Source: Mesobaculum littorinae (GTDB lineage: Bacteria; Pseudomonadota; Alphaproteobacteria; Rhodobacterales; Rhodobacteraceae). Taken from it: a DNA stretch of 64,000 nt. How positions within the stretch are numbered: position 1 is the first letter of the stretch; the number at the start of each line of letters is the position of its first letter. The translations under genes were made by a program, and so were the position numbers. Of the stretch, positions 1 through 8,138 are shown piece by piece. The notes beneath the pieces were generated by a model that was not told the DNA's origin, made no database searches, and saw nothing but the letters and a program-made list of their open reading frames with translations. The stretch lies in NCBI RefSeq assembly GCF_004011175.1, contig NZ_RQXX01000003.1, positions 558,001 to 622,000 on the forward strand, in the 5' to 3' direction.

Positions 1-200
1 CCGCCCCCGCCAAGGGGGCGCGGCGCCGCCTTGCGTTGCCGTCCGCGCGCCAGAGGGGGGCTTTGGATTTTGTTGTCGCCGGGCGCGAACCAGTCCCCCG
101 ATTGGCCTGAGCAAAATGCCGCCTGCAGCCCGGGCCTGCCATGCTGCCGCCATGTTTCGACGGCCTTCTGCCGAAAAATAGCAAGAGCAGGAGCAGAGGC

Positions 201-773
201 ATGTTCGAACGGATCAAGGCGCTATCGGCGGATCGCTTGGGGCGGCGCATCGCGCTCGATGCCCCGATTGCCCCGCCCCGCCCGCGCCCGACCGACCCGC
301 TTGGGGCGGCCGCGGCGGTGTTCGATGACGAGTTTGCCCTTCTCAACCGAGAAATCGTGCAGATCGCCGGGGCGCCGCTGGTCGCGGTGCCGCTCTGCCC
401 CTCGGCGTGTCAGCCCGGGGCCAGGGCCGACGGGCTGCTGTCGATGGGGGCCACGCCCTTCGGGAGGTGGAACATGACCTACTATGCCTCGACCCCGGGT
501 GCGGCGCGGACGCTCGACACGCATATCTACGAACCCGTCTTCGACGGCCTCTACGAAGGCTGCATGGCGGACGAGATCGACCGCGTCCTGGAAAGCTGGG
601 CGCAGTTCCGCCAGAACGACCCCGCCGCCACGGCCGCGCAGGCACGGTCCTACGCCGCCGCGCTGCGGATGATGCTGGGCGAAGCGGGCGGGCGCATCGA
701 AAAGATGCTGTTCTCGGGCCGCCGCAACCTGTGGACCGAAAGCCTGTGCCGGCACGAGGCGCTGGTCGGCTAG
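201..773 (+). CDS. Hypothetical protein, 190 aa
   Basis: I do not recognise this 190-residue protein. It has no signal peptide or membrane segment that I can see. The N-terminal third is proline/alanine-rich, and the middle contains aromatic and acidic stretches (YYAS, YEPVFDGLYEGC). Four cysteines are present. I chose the ATG at 201 because a purine-rich GAGCAGAGG lies just upstream; an in-frame ATG at 141 would add 20 residues with no better ribosome site. A C-rich/G-rich inverted repeat (7-bp stem, positions 2-20) lies far upstream. The gene converges on arfB. It is probably a lineage-specific cytoplasmic protein; function unknown. Confidence 0.6.
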   Translation: MFERIKALSADRLGRRIALDAPIAPPRPRPTDPLGAAAAVFDDEFALLNREIVQIAGAPLVAVPLCPSACQPGARADGLLSMGATPFGRWNMTYYASTPGAARTLDTHIYEPVFDGLYEGCMADEIDRVLESWAQFRQNDPAATAAQARSYAAALRMMLGEAGGRIEKMLFSGRRNLWTESLCRHEALVG

Positions 774-1074
774 AGGCCGGCTAGAGGTCGGGCCGGGTCT
801 GTCGCGGAAATCTCCCACGCGGCCTGCGGGGCGGGGGCTGGCGCAGGAATTCATGAGCAGACCGGCGGCCTCCTGACGGCAGAGCGTCCCGATGTGCCGG
901 GGCAGCAGGTCTGCCGATGGAAGCCTGTCCGCCCTTCCTGTGCCCGTTTCCGGTACTGGCGCTGCATCTGGAGCCATGCGCAACCCAAGCCGGGGCAGGG
1001 GGTGCTGCCCGCGACTACCCGTCTGCCCGCCACCCTCCGTCGGCTATCGCATTCCGTTGGTGCGACATCGGGCC
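774..1074. other. Convergent intergenic region, nothing recognised
   Basis: This 301-bp spacer separates the ends of two convergent genes. I see no clear terminator with a T-tract, no RNA gene and no open frame with coding character beyond overlapping shadow frames. It is GC-rich and may hold remnants of a lost gene, but nothing in it supports a call. Confidence 0.4.
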
Positions 1075-1497
1075 CTAGCCCTCGGGATCGACCTTCCCGC
1101 GCAGGGATTTCACCGAGCCGCGCTGTTTCTTGCCTTCGATCCGCCGCCGTTTCGAGGCCAGCGTCGGCCGGGTCGGCACCCGCCGTTTCGGCACTTCGGT
1201 CGCGCGGCGGATCAGCTCGGCCAGCCTGTCACGCGCGATCTCGCGGTTGCGGGCCTGGCTGCGCGTCTCCGAGACGTGCAAGACCAGCGCCCCCTCCTTG
1301 GTCCAGCGCCGCCCGGCCAGTCGCCGCAGCCGGGCCTTGACCGGGCCCGGCAGGTTCGGCGACCTCTCGGCCTCGAACCGCAGCTCGACCGCGGTCGCGA
1401 CCTTGTTGACGTTCTGCCCGCCGGGTCCGCCCGACTGGCCGAACTGCTCGACGATCTCCCAGTCCTCGATCGCGATCTTCTGCGTGATCTGCAGCAT
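1075..1497 (-). CDS. arfB: Alternative ribosome-rescue factor ArfB (peptidyl-tRNA hydrolase)
   Basis: This 140-aa protein has the release-factor-type catalytic motif GGPGGQNVNK at residues 23-32, with the GGQ tripeptide at 26-28 that hydrolyses peptidyl-tRNA. Upstream release-factor domains that read stop codons are absent. The C-terminal tail (about residues 105-140) is rich in Lys and Arg (KRRRIEGKKQ), as expected for the ArfB/YaeJ extension that enters the empty mRNA channel of a stalled ribosome. Length and architecture match ArfB, which rescues non-stop ribosomes independently of tmRNA. It lies just downstream of the exchanger gene on the same strand, 36 bp away. Confidence 0.93.
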   Translation of the reverse strand: MLQITQKIAIEDWEIVEQFGQSGGPGGQNVNKVATAVELRFEAERSPNLPGPVKARLRRLAGRRWTKEGALVLHVSETRSQARNREIARDRLAELIRRATEVPKRRVPTRPTLASKRRRIEGKKQRGSVKSLRGKVDPEG

Positions 1498-1533
1498 GCC
1501 CTTCTCCGTCCGATCCGTCGCCCCACGGGCCCG

Positions 1534-2562
1534 TCATATCACGACCAGAACCACGGACAGGGCATAGAGCGCGAGCACCAGAACGCTTTCGAACCCGATC
1601 CGTCCCGGCCCCGCCTTTTCCCGCCGGATCATGCCCAGAAGCAGCACCGCCGTCATCATCAACGCCAGCAAAGCGGTCGAGAAATCTGCCGAGCTCATTT
1701 CTGCGTAGATCGACCCGTCATAGGTCACGTCGGCGGCCGACAGGAACATCACCTCGAACGCGTTGCCGCCGATGATGTTGCCGATGGCGAGGCTGACGGC
1801 GCCCACGCGCACCGCGGCGATGGCGGTCACCAGTTCGGGCAGCGAATTGGCGAAGCCGGCAAAGATCGTGCCGACCGCGCTTTCCGACATGCCTGTCTTG
1901 TCGACCAGTCCAAGGCTGGCCTCGCCGATCGCGTAGCCCGCGGCGGCGGTGATCGCGGCATTGATCGCGAAGCGCAGCCAGAGGGTTCGCATCCGCCCCT
2001 CGACCGCCGGTGCGGGGTCGGAAATCTCTTCCTGCGTCTCGTCGGTCTGCACCGGCTCCCACATCGGTTCATCCTCGATGTGCCACAGCAGGCGCAGGCC
2101 GAAGGCATAGGCGATCGGGATCGCGGCCGAGGCGGGATGGATGCCCCAGACGGTAAAGGCCGGCTCGCCCGCCGCGATAAGGGGAATCGTCAGCAGCACG
2201 ACCAGCAGCACCCCCTGCGCCAGCCCGGTGACGCTGGCCGCCGCGTGTTCCAGGTTCGCGCGGCGATAGAACAGGTCGGCCACGGCGACAAAGGCCGTCT
2301 GCGCGGTCAGCCCGCCCAGCGCGTTGCCCACGGCCAGTTCGGGCGCGCCCTGTGCCGCCGTCGACATCGAGGTGATCGCCCCGGGCATCGAGGTGGCGGC
2401 GCCGACGAACAGCGCGCCCGCGATCACCTCGCCCATCCCCGTGCGGTCGGCCAGCTCGTCGGCCACATAGGACAGGCGGACCCCCGCGACCCCGATCGCC
2501 GCCGCGGCCAGCGCAAAGATGGCGATGATCCAGGGAAGGGGCAGGCCGGCTATATCGGGCAT
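1534..2562 (-). CDS. Sodium/calcium exchanger-family membrane protein (CaCA superfamily)
   Basis: A 342-aa polytopic membrane protein with the two inverted alpha-repeats of the Ca2+/cation antiporter superfamily. The second repeat reads GFANSLPELVTAI followed by GNIIGGN, close to the canonical SLPE and GN..G motifs. The first reads GAATSMPGAITSM followed by GNALGG, where the usual Glu after Pro is Gly. A hydrophilic loop (EDEPMWEPVQTDETQEE) separates the halves. The start at 2562 (MPDIAGLPLP) is chosen over an in-frame ATG at 2742 because the extra 60 residues are non-membrane and overlap a terminator and a hairpin. Ion specificity cannot be read from the sequence. A 10-bp hairpin lies 9 bp upstream of the start. 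Confidence 0.8.
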   Translation of the reverse strand: MPDIAGLPLPWIIAIFALAAAAIGVAGVRLSYVADELADRTGMGEVIAGALFVGAATSMPGAITSMSTAAQGAPELAVGNALGGLTAQTAFVAVADLFYRRANLEHAAASVTGLAQGVLLVVLLTIPLIAAGEPAFTVWGIHPASAAIPIAYAFGLRLLWHIEDEPMWEPVQTDETQEEISDPAPAVEGRMRTLWLRFAINAAITAAAGYAIGEASLGLVDKTGMSESAVGTIFAGFANSLPELVTAIAAVRVGAVSLAIGNIIGGNAFEVMFLSAADVTYDGSIYAEMSSADFSTALLALMMTAVLLLGMIRREKAGPGRIGFESVLVLALYALSVVLVVI

Positions 2563-2571
2563 TGGGTGCTT

Positions 2572-2601
2572 TCGCGTTGGGAACGTCCCGCCCCAACGCG
2601 A
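2572..2601 (-). promoter_or_regulatory. Perfect 10-bp hairpin in the 5' leader of the exchanger gene
   Basis: On the minus strand TCGCGTTGGG pairs perfectly with CCCAACGCGA around a 10-nt loop (GCGGGACGTT in RNA sense). It ends 9 bp before the ATG at 2562, overlapping the place for a ribosome-binding site. This could control translation initiation of the exchanger. I cannot match it to a known riboswitch class. Confidence 0.5.
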
Positions 2602-2703
2602 GACATCCCTCGTGGGGGCCAAGAAAATGGGCCAAGGAAATTGGGGCCGCGAAAAGTCGTGCCCGTTGCGCTGCGTCAGGGCAAAGATGGACGCGGAATG
2701 GAA

Positions 2704-2732
2704 AAGGGCCGCCGGCATCGCCAGCGGCCCTT
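2704..2732 (-). terminator. Rho-independent terminator of the small transcription unit
   Basis: On the minus strand GGGCCGC (2730-2724) pairs with GCGGCCC (2712-2706), with an inner GGC/GCC extension and a short loop, followed by TTTT (2705-2702). It would end the transcript carrying the short ORF at 2859-2803, and perhaps read-through from the VUT transporter gene. Confidence 0.7.
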
Positions 2733-2802
2733 CGAGATCCACGGAGATGGGCCAGTTAGAGCACCGGGCCCAATCAGGAATGTTCCGTCTTCGGGACTGC
2801 CC

Positions 2803-2859
2803 TCAGACGTCGGCCCCCCTGACTGTTCCGACCCCATCTTCCAATATCACTCTAGACAC
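2803..2859 (-). CDS. Candidate 18-codon ORF with an extreme Shine-Dalgarno sequence
   Basis: A GTG at 2859 opens an 18-codon frame, MSRVILEDGVGTVRGADV, ending TGA at 2803. The 18 nt at 2876-2859, AGAAAGGAGGTGGTCCAG, run into the start codon. They are complementary, with one G-U wobble, to the 3' end of alphaproteobacterial 16S rRNA as I remember it (CTGGATCACCTCCTTTCT). GGAGG sits 7 nt before the GTG, an ideal spacing. A small hairpin (CGTCT/AGACG, 2809-2786) and a terminator (2732-2704) follow. The whole unit would give an RNA of about 185 nt. It may be a real microprotein, a leader peptide, or a small RNA whose purpose is binding 30S subunits; I do not recognise the peptide. Confidence 0.4.
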   Translation of the reverse strand: MSRVILEDGVGTVRGADV

Positions 2860-2894
2860 TGGACCACCTCCTTTCTCTGAATTGCCGATACCTG

Positions 2895-2923
2895 CAGCCT
2901 GCCACGGGTTCGGCATTTGTCAA
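2895..2923 (-). promoter_or_regulatory. Putative promoter of the small transcription unit
   Basis: A consensus -35 hexamer TTGACA lies at 2923-2918 on the minus strand, immediately after the stop codon of the VUT gene. At 17-bp spacing the -10 position reads AGGCTG, a poor match, so the call rests on the -35 box and its position upstream of the SD/ORF/terminator unit. Confidence 0.3.
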
Positions 2924-2929
2924 AGACTT

Positions 2930-3550
2930 TCAGACGGCTTGCGGACGAAACTGCCTCACGATCAGGCGAAACGGCAGCAGCGCGATCAAGGCGAGGGCAA
3001 GTTTGACCAGCCAGTCGGCGACGCCCAGCGACATCCACAGCGGCACCACGGGCCCGGCCCCCAGCAGCGGCAGAGCCTCGTTCGCCCAGGCCACGTCGTT
3101 GCCGGGTTCGATAAAGCTGAGCGTGGCGGCAAAGGCCACGGTGAAGAAGATCGCGGTGTCGAGCGCCGATCCCACGAGGGTCGAGACCAGCGGCGCCCGC
3201 CACCAGCGCCCGCCGCGCAGCCGGTCGAAGATGGCGATGTCGAAAAGCTGCGCGCAAAGGAATGCCGCGGCCGAGGCCAGCGCCACGCGCCATGTCACCA
3301 GCGGGCCGAAGTCGCCCGCGATCTGGGTGCCGACGAGCGAACAGATCAGCCCGGTGACGAACCCCGCCAGAACGACGATTCGCGCCTCGCGCGGGCCGTG
3401 AAGCCGGTTGGTGAGGTCGGTGACGAGGAAGGCCAGCGGGTAGGTGAACGCCCCCCATGTCAGCCATTGGCCCAGCAGGATCTGGACGAGGATGTTCGAG
3501 GCCACGACGATCGCGGCCATGGCAAGGATGCCGGGCAGAAGACGGGTCAT
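2930..3550 (-). CDS. yhhQ: VUT-family transporter, probable queuosine-precursor importer (YhhQ-like)
   Basis: This 206-aa protein has about six hydrophobic segments and the hallmarks of the VUT/DUF165 family. These are an N-terminal VASNILVQ segment, the signature TWGAFTYPLAFLVTDLTNR at about residues 31-49, and a late helix with acidic and small residues (GSALDTAIFFTVAF). Members such as E. coli YhhQ import preQ0/preQ1, precursors of the queuosine tRNA modification. I looked for a preQ1 riboswitch upstream and did not find one. The neighbours give no queuosine context, so the substrate is inferred from family alone. Confidence 0.85.
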   Translation of the reverse strand: MTRLLPGILAMAAIVVASNILVQILLGQWLTWGAFTYPLAFLVTDLTNRLHGPREARIVVLAGFVTGLICSLVGTQIAGDFGPLVTWRVALASAAAFLCAQLFDIAIFDRLRGGRWWRAPLVSTLVGSALDTAIFFTVAFAATLSFIEPGNDVAWANEALPLLGAGPVVPLWMSLGVADWLVKLALALIALLPFRLIVRQFRPQAV

Positions 3551-3809
3551 ATGGGTGTCCGTTTTGGCAAGGTGACCGGAGACTTGTCCCCGCGTGGCTG
3601 GTGCCTCGGGGCGCGCCTGCGATACCTCTGCCGCAGCGATTGCGCAAGGGTCGTGTCCGCAGGGCCGGTGCCCACGACGGGACGCCGGCGGCCTTTCCGC
3701 TGCGCTGGCGTGGACCGCGGCCCGCGTGTTCCTGCGTCGCCCAACATGGGCGCCCTCAGCGGTGCGCCCATGGGGCGGATCGTCCCCTGCCCGGGCCGGG
3801 GTCAGCGGC

Positions 3810-4712
3810 CTAGGGCAGGACGTACTCGACGATCTGGGACCGCTGGATCGCCAGGAAGTTGTTGTCGGCGATCATCGTCAGCCGGGTGCGTCCGTCTGGG
3901 TCGCGCCAGACCGACAGGCCTTCGAGGTTGCCATGCGTGCCGGGCCGCGTCTCGACCAGCGTCTGTTCGCCGGAAAGCGCGGTCTCGCCCAAAGTGAAAC
4001 GCCGCACCCGGGTGGCAAAGCCGAAGGGCCCCGCCAACCTGCGTTCGAGAAGGTAGAGCCGCCCGTCGGGGCCGATATCGGCCTCGACCGCCTTGAACGC
4101 GCCGCGGGCGGGGATGGCGAAGGGTTGGCTCCAGCGCTTGTCTGCAAACCGGTAGACGGGGAACCGCCCCGCGACCGGATCCTCGGGCATCGTCAGGAGG
4201 GTGCCGTCGGGGGTGATCGCCAACGCCTCGAGCGCGCCGTTCGCGTTGAACCCGGCAAAGTCGGGGTGGCGGGGCAGGGCCGTGGGCCGCGCGCCGGGGC
4301 GGGCATATCGCCAGATCCTCGGATCCCGCTCGAACGACACGTAGAGGCTTCCGTCGGAGGCGAGCGCCAGCCCCTCGGCATCGCGCAGCCGCATCGAGAC
4401 GGGCGCGCCCGCGGTATCGGCCATGGGCCAGAGTCCGGTCCGTCCGACGCCGGTCAGCCGCGCCCCTTCGCGGTCAAGCGCGCCGGAGGCCAGCGTGCCG
4501 TGATCGGAAAGCGCGAAGAAGCGGCGGCCATCGGCCGTAACCTCGATCCCCGAATAGCCGCCGTGCCCGGGCGTATCGCTTTCCCACGGCGTCACCGAGG
4601 ACAGCGTCGCACGGACCTCGCCCCCCGCCGGTGCCGCGGCAACGGCAAGGGGCGTGGCGAGGGGGATCGCGGGAAGGATCGCGGCGGCAAGCGCGCAGAT
4701 CAGGCGCGGCAT
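3810..4712 (-). CDS. Secreted esterase-like/phytase-like beta-propeller protein
   Basis: A 300-aa protein starting MPRLICALAA, with a Sec-type signal peptide of about 25 residues ending near AVAAAPA. The mature part shows the phytase-like domain pattern: GGYSGIEVTADGRRFFALSDHG near the N-terminus, RDAEGLALASDGSLYVSFE, NGALEALAITPDG, and a C-terminal GNLEGLSVW ... MIADNNF. Repeated DG-turn strands indicate a beta-propeller. The family is usually annotated as esterase-like activity of phytase; the real substrate is unknown. The longer open frame reaches 5432, but the signal peptide fixes the start at 4712. It follows mepA by 47 bp on the same strand and probably acts in the periplasm. Confidence 0.82.
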   Translation of the reverse strand: MPRLICALAAAILPAIPLATPLAVAAAPAGGEVRATLSSVTPWESDTPGHGGYSGIEVTADGRRFFALSDHGTLASGALDREGARLTGVGRTGLWPMADTAGAPVSMRLRDAEGLALASDGSLYVSFERDPRIWRYARPGARPTALPRHPDFAGFNANGALEALAITPDGTLLTMPEDPVAGRFPVYRFADKRWSQPFAIPARGAFKAVEADIGPDGRLYLLERRLAGPFGFATRVRRFTLGETALSGEQTLVETRPGTHGNLEGLSVWRDPDGRTRLTMIADNNFLAIQRSQIVEYVLP

Positions 4713-4759
4713 GCGTCCCGGCCTGCGCCGGGGTGTGGTGCGCGCGCGGCGATGCGCCC

Positions 4760-5659
4760 TCACGCCGGGGACAGGACGGCAGAGCACTGGCGCGGCAGGT
4801 CCGACATCGTGACCGGCCGGCTGGGCCGGGGGGCCGGGGCGTTCGGGTCGCGCGGCGGCGGGTTCAGGATGTTGTTCACCCAGTCCTGCGCGTCGGCACA
4901 GCCGTCGCCCGGCGGCGGCGGGTCCTGATCGACACAGGCCGTGGCGCCCGGCGGGCAGTTCAGGCGAATGTGGAAGTGATAGTGGTGCCCGCCCCATGGC
5001 CGCACCTTGCGCAGCCAGGACCGGTCGCCGCGCTCGGCGTTGCACATCGCCACCTTGGCGCCGGGAAAGATGAAGATCCGCGCGACGCGGGGATCCTGCG
5101 CGGCGGCCTTGACCAGCGCCATCTGCGACGGGCCCCAGCGGTCGTTGGTGTAGGCCCCCGCCGCGCGGCGGTAGGACTGCGCCGACAGGTTCTCGCGGTC
5201 GGTGCGCGACAGGCCCAGCGTTGCGGGCATCAGCCAGATGTCGGCGTCCAGCCCAACCTGGTGGCTGGCATGGCCCGAGGACATCGGCCCGCCGCGCGGC
5301 TGCGACATGTCGCCGACGTAGATGCCGTTGTAGCCCGGGATCGCCGCCGCCTTGCGCGACAGGTCCTGCACGAAGTCGACGGTTTCGGGCAGCGCCCAGT
5401 TGCGGTTGCGCGACAGCCGCATCGCCTGCCACGTCGGCCCGGTCTCGGCCAGCTGCACGCCGCCGGCCATGCAGCCCTTGGAGTAGGAGCCATAGGGCTG
5501 CGGGCTTTGCGGCGAGCCGGTGGTTTCGGCCGAAAACAGCCGCTTGGGGTCGCCGGTGCGCAGCACCGTCACGTCCGAGGGGGCGAGGGGCGGCGCGGTG
5601 TCGCCGCCGCCGCAGGCCGCCAGCGCCAGCAGCAGCGCGGGAAGGAAATGTCTGATCAT
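4760..5659 (-). CDS. mepA: Penicillin-insensitive murein endopeptidase MepA
   Basis: A 299-aa protein that cleaves D-Ala-mDAP cross-links in peptidoglycan. The zinc-site signature of the family is clear: MSSGHASHQVGLDADIW at residues 126-142, with H130, H133 and acidic D138/D140, then WGGHHYHFHIRLNCP with the HxH pair near residues 228-230. The N-terminus (ALLLALAAC, Cys16) is a lipoprotein signal, so the enzyme is probably anchored to a membrane rather than free in the periplasm. Its ATG (5659) overlaps the stop of the upstream MFS gene by 4 bp, implying co-translation. Length agrees with the family. Confidence 0.93.
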   Translation of the reverse strand: MIRHFLPALLLALAACGGGDTAPPLAPSDVTVLRTGDPKRLFSAETTGSPQSPQPYGSYSKGCMAGGVQLAETGPTWQAMRLSRNRNWALPETVDFVQDLSRKAAAIPGYNGIYVGDMSQPRGGPMSSGHASHQVGLDADIWLMPATLGLSRTDRENLSAQSYRRAAGAYTNDRWGPSQMALVKAAAQDPRVARIFIFPGAKVAMCNAERGDRSWLRKVRPWGGHHYHFHIRLNCPPGATACVDQDPPPPGDGCADAQDWVNNILNPPPRDPNAPAPRPSRPVTMSDLPRQCSAVLSPA

Positions 5660-6999
5660 GGGTGCGAGGGGTCTCCGTCGGGTCTGACCCAGCCTAGCAG
5701 AGCGAGCCCCGCCGCGAAAAGCACGATCAGCGGCGCGATGCCCCATTGCTGGCTGCCGGTCCAGGCCGTCGCCGCCGCGATCGCCAGGGGCGCGGTAAAG
5801 GCCGTGGCCTTGCCCGACAGGGCATAGAGGCCAAAGGCCTCGGTCATCCGCGCGGGGTCGCCCTGCCGCACCATCATCGTGCGCGACGCGGTCTGCAACG
5901 CGCCGCCCGCCGCCCCGATCACCGCGCCGAGGATGTAGAAGGCGACATCGGGCAGGTGGCTCTCCGGCGCCACGGGCAGGCCCAGCACGCGCGTGCGCGA
6001 GGTTGCCATGACCGCGATCACCACCAGCAGCAGGATGGCGCAGGACGCCGCAATCACCGGCTTCGGGCCGAACCGCGCGTCGGCCTGCCCGCCGATCCAG
6101 GCAAAGAGCGCGCCGGTGACGACGGCGAGGATGCCGAAGGTCCCGGTTTGCACGACCGACCAGTCCAGCACCCCCGCCGCATAGATCGCCCCCAGCGCAT
6201 AGGTGCCGTTCAGCCCGTCGCGGTAGAGCATCGAGGCACCGAGATAGGCAAAGAGCGACCGGCGCCGCGGCAGGGTGCGGATCGTTCGGCCGAGGTCGCG
6301 CAGCGCGCCGCCCACGTGCAGGCGCGGCGCGGGCCCGGTGCTGCGCGGATCGCGCACCCACAGGAAGAAGGGGATCATGAAGACCACGTACCACGCCGCC
6401 GTCAGCGGCCCGACGAAACGCGTGCCCTGCCGCGTCTCGGGGTCCAGCCCGAAAGCCGGCGACAGGCCCGCGAAGGTGCGTCCGGACGCGCTGCTTTCGG
6501 CAAAGAACACCAGCATGATGACCAGCGCCACCAGCCCGCCGAGATAGCCGAAGGCCCAGCCATTGCCCGAGATCCGCGCGATCTCGTCCCGCCGCCCCAG
6601 ATCCGGCAGCAGCGCGTTGGTGAAGATCGTCGCGAACTCCATCCCCACGAGGCCGATGCCGAAGCTGAGCATGACGAGGCCGGGGCGGAAGGCGTCGGGC
6701 GAGGCGAACCACAGGCCCGCCGATCCCAGGACGTAAAGCGCCGAGAACCCGGCGATCCAGCGCATCCTGTGGCCGCCCTGATCGGCGATCGCGCCCAGCA
6801 CCGGCGCCATCAGCGCGATGGCGACGCCGGCCAGGCCCACGCCCGTGCCCCACAGCGCCTGCGCCGCGGCGCCGTCGGCCAGAAGCTCGGCCATGTAGGG
6901 ACCGAAGATGAAGGTCAGCAGCAGCGTGGCATAGGGCTGGCTGGCCCAATCGAAGAAGAACCAGCCCCAGATGCGGCGGCGTTTCGTGACCTCGGTCAT
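5656..6999 (-). CDS. MFS transporter, UMF1/Atg22-like family
   Basis: A 447-aa membrane protein with about twelve hydrophobic segments. The N-terminus RIWGWFFFDWASQPYATLL resembles the W.. .D.A.SP/QP.. signature of the UMF1 (vacuole effluxer Atg22-like) family. A first cytoplasmic loop, ADQGGHRMRW, resembles the MFS loop 2-3 motif. The transported substrate is unknown. The ATG at 6999 (MTEVTKRRR) is chosen because the open frame further upstream encodes low-complexity Arg/Gly/Ala sequence. The 3' end overlaps mepA by 4 bp. Confidence 0.85.
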   Translation of the reverse strand: MTEVTKRRRIWGWFFFDWASQPYATLLLTFIFGPYMAELLADGAAAQALWGTGVGLAGVAIALMAPVLGAIADQGGHRMRWIAGFSALYVLGSAGLWFASPDAFRPGLVMLSFGIGLVGMEFATIFTNALLPDLGRRDEIARISGNGWAFGYLGGLVALVIMLVFFAESSASGRTFAGLSPAFGLDPETRQGTRFVGPLTAAWYVVFMIPFFLWVRDPRSTGPAPRLHVGGALRDLGRTIRTLPRRRSLFAYLGASMLYRDGLNGTYALGAIYAAGVLDWSVVQTGTFGILAVVTGALFAWIGGQADARFGPKPVIAASCAILLLVVIAVMATSRTRVLGLPVAPESHLPDVAFYILGAVIGAAGGALQTASRTMMVRQGDPARMTEAFGLYALSGKATAFTAPLAIAAATAWTGSQQWGIAPLIVLFAAGLALLGWVRPDGDPSHP

Positions 7000-7361
7000 G
7001 GCGCGGGGGTCCCCTTGCGGTCGGAAGGCTGCGCCAGTCATGCCGCGGCGCGGGCGATCCCGCAATGTCGACGCGCCGCGGCCCCCGCCTTTGCGCCCGG
7101 GCGTGGCGCCAGGGTCCCGGCGCCGCCCGTCGCAAATCCACAGGGCCCCGGCCGCCCGGGCCGAAGGACGGTCGCCCCCGACCGTTGGACCGAACAAGGG
7201 GGCTCCGAGGTGTCATTACAAGGACGGCGCGGCCGCAGGCCGCCGGGCCGGTTGGGCCTGACTTGGTGGGCCTTTCTAGGGTCCCGGGCGCGGGGGGCGG
7301 ACCCCGGTCCGGCCCCGGGCCGTTCCTGTCAGGTTCCGCGCGCGGGCGCCGGGGCGGGGGC
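7000..7361. other. Long GC-rich spacer, nothing recognised
   Basis: This 362-bp region lies between the stop of the thioesterase gene and the start of the MFS gene, both on the minus strand. It is extremely G/C-rich with short GC palindromes. It presumably holds the MFS promoter, but I see no clear -35/-10 pair, no T-tract terminator and no convincing small gene. Confidence 0.4.
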
Positions 7362-7880
7362 CTAGAAGCGTGGCGGCCAGGGGCGGGTATCCTCGGCCGC
7401 GATCCAGGCGGTCACCCAGTCGGGCAGGGGCGGGCTTTCGGCGGCAAGGCCCGCATCGCGCGGCGGCACGATGCCCGAGGGCCCGGTCAGCGCCACGCGC
7501 AACAGCACGTTGTTGGCGCATTCCTCGCCCTTCCACAAAGCCTGCTCGATGTAGAAGAACCGCCTGTCCCACCCCAGCAGGCGCGAGCGCATCTCGAACC
7601 GCTCGAACATCTTGATCCGGCGGCGATAGCGGATCGAGGCGCCGGCCACCGCCGCGCCCCACTGGTTTTCGTACATCACCGGGCGCAGGCCGCAGCGATA
7701 CATCATCACCACGCGCCCCAGATCGTAAAGCGTCAGGGTGCGGCCGTTGTTAAGCTCGCGCCACAGGTCGATGTCGATGGGCCAGCAGCGGTGATGCGAG
7801 ACATGCGTGTCGAAAACCCCCAGCCGCGGCGCGCGGCGGAACTTCACGATCTCTTTGACGAAACGGATCACCGGATACAT
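7362..7880 (-). CDS. Acyl-CoA thioesterase family protein (hotdog fold)
   Basis: A 172-aa protein of the 4-hydroxybenzoyl-CoA thioesterase-like/THEM6-like group. The pattern of an N-terminal FDTHVSHHRCWPIDIDLW, then ELNNGRTLTLYDLGR, then IRYRRRIKMFERFEMRSRLLGWDRRFFYIEQALW, matches the strand-helix-strand order of a single hotdog domain. The substrate is unknown; the family includes membrane-associated acyl-CoA thioesterases. It has no obvious operon partner; the divergent yggT-family gene starts 258 bp away. Confidence 0.8.
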   Translation of the reverse strand: MYPVIRFVKEIVKFRRAPRLGVFDTHVSHHRCWPIDIDLWRELNNGRTLTLYDLGRVVMMYRCGLRPVMYENQWGAAVAGASIRYRRRIKMFERFEMRSRLLGWDRRFFYIEQALWKGEECANNVLLRVALTGPSGIVPPRDAGLAAESPPLPDWVTAWIAAEDTRPWPPRF

Positions 7881-8138
7881 GTGCGCCCCCTTGGCCAGAC
7901 CTGTCCGATGTCGCCAATATCCCCGGTAAGGTCAAACCGGCGCGGCAGGCAGGAACGCGACGTTCCGGGCAAAAGCGACGCATGGCGTCCCGCGCGGTGC
8001 GGTCACGACGGGGGCAAGGCGGGGCAAGGCGGGCTGCCGCGTCAACTCTGCGCACCGCAAAGGCTTGCCTCGCGCGCGGGGTGTCCTTACCTCTCCCCCG
8101 ACCCAGTCTTGCGACAGATATTTCAGGAAAGTGCGCCG

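Noticed and set aside
2563-2742. Longer N-terminus of the exchanger from ATG 2742
   Set aside because: The extra 60 residues overlap the terminator and hairpin, are not membrane-like and are not expected for the family.
892-2880. 662-codon open frame on the plus strand
   Set aside because: It lies antisense to arfB and the exchanger and encodes low-complexity Arg/Gly/Asp/His sequence with no domain; typical of GC-rich shadow frames.
3551-3660. Possible preQ1 riboswitch before the VUT transporter
   Set aside because: No preQ1 aptamer signature is visible in the leader.
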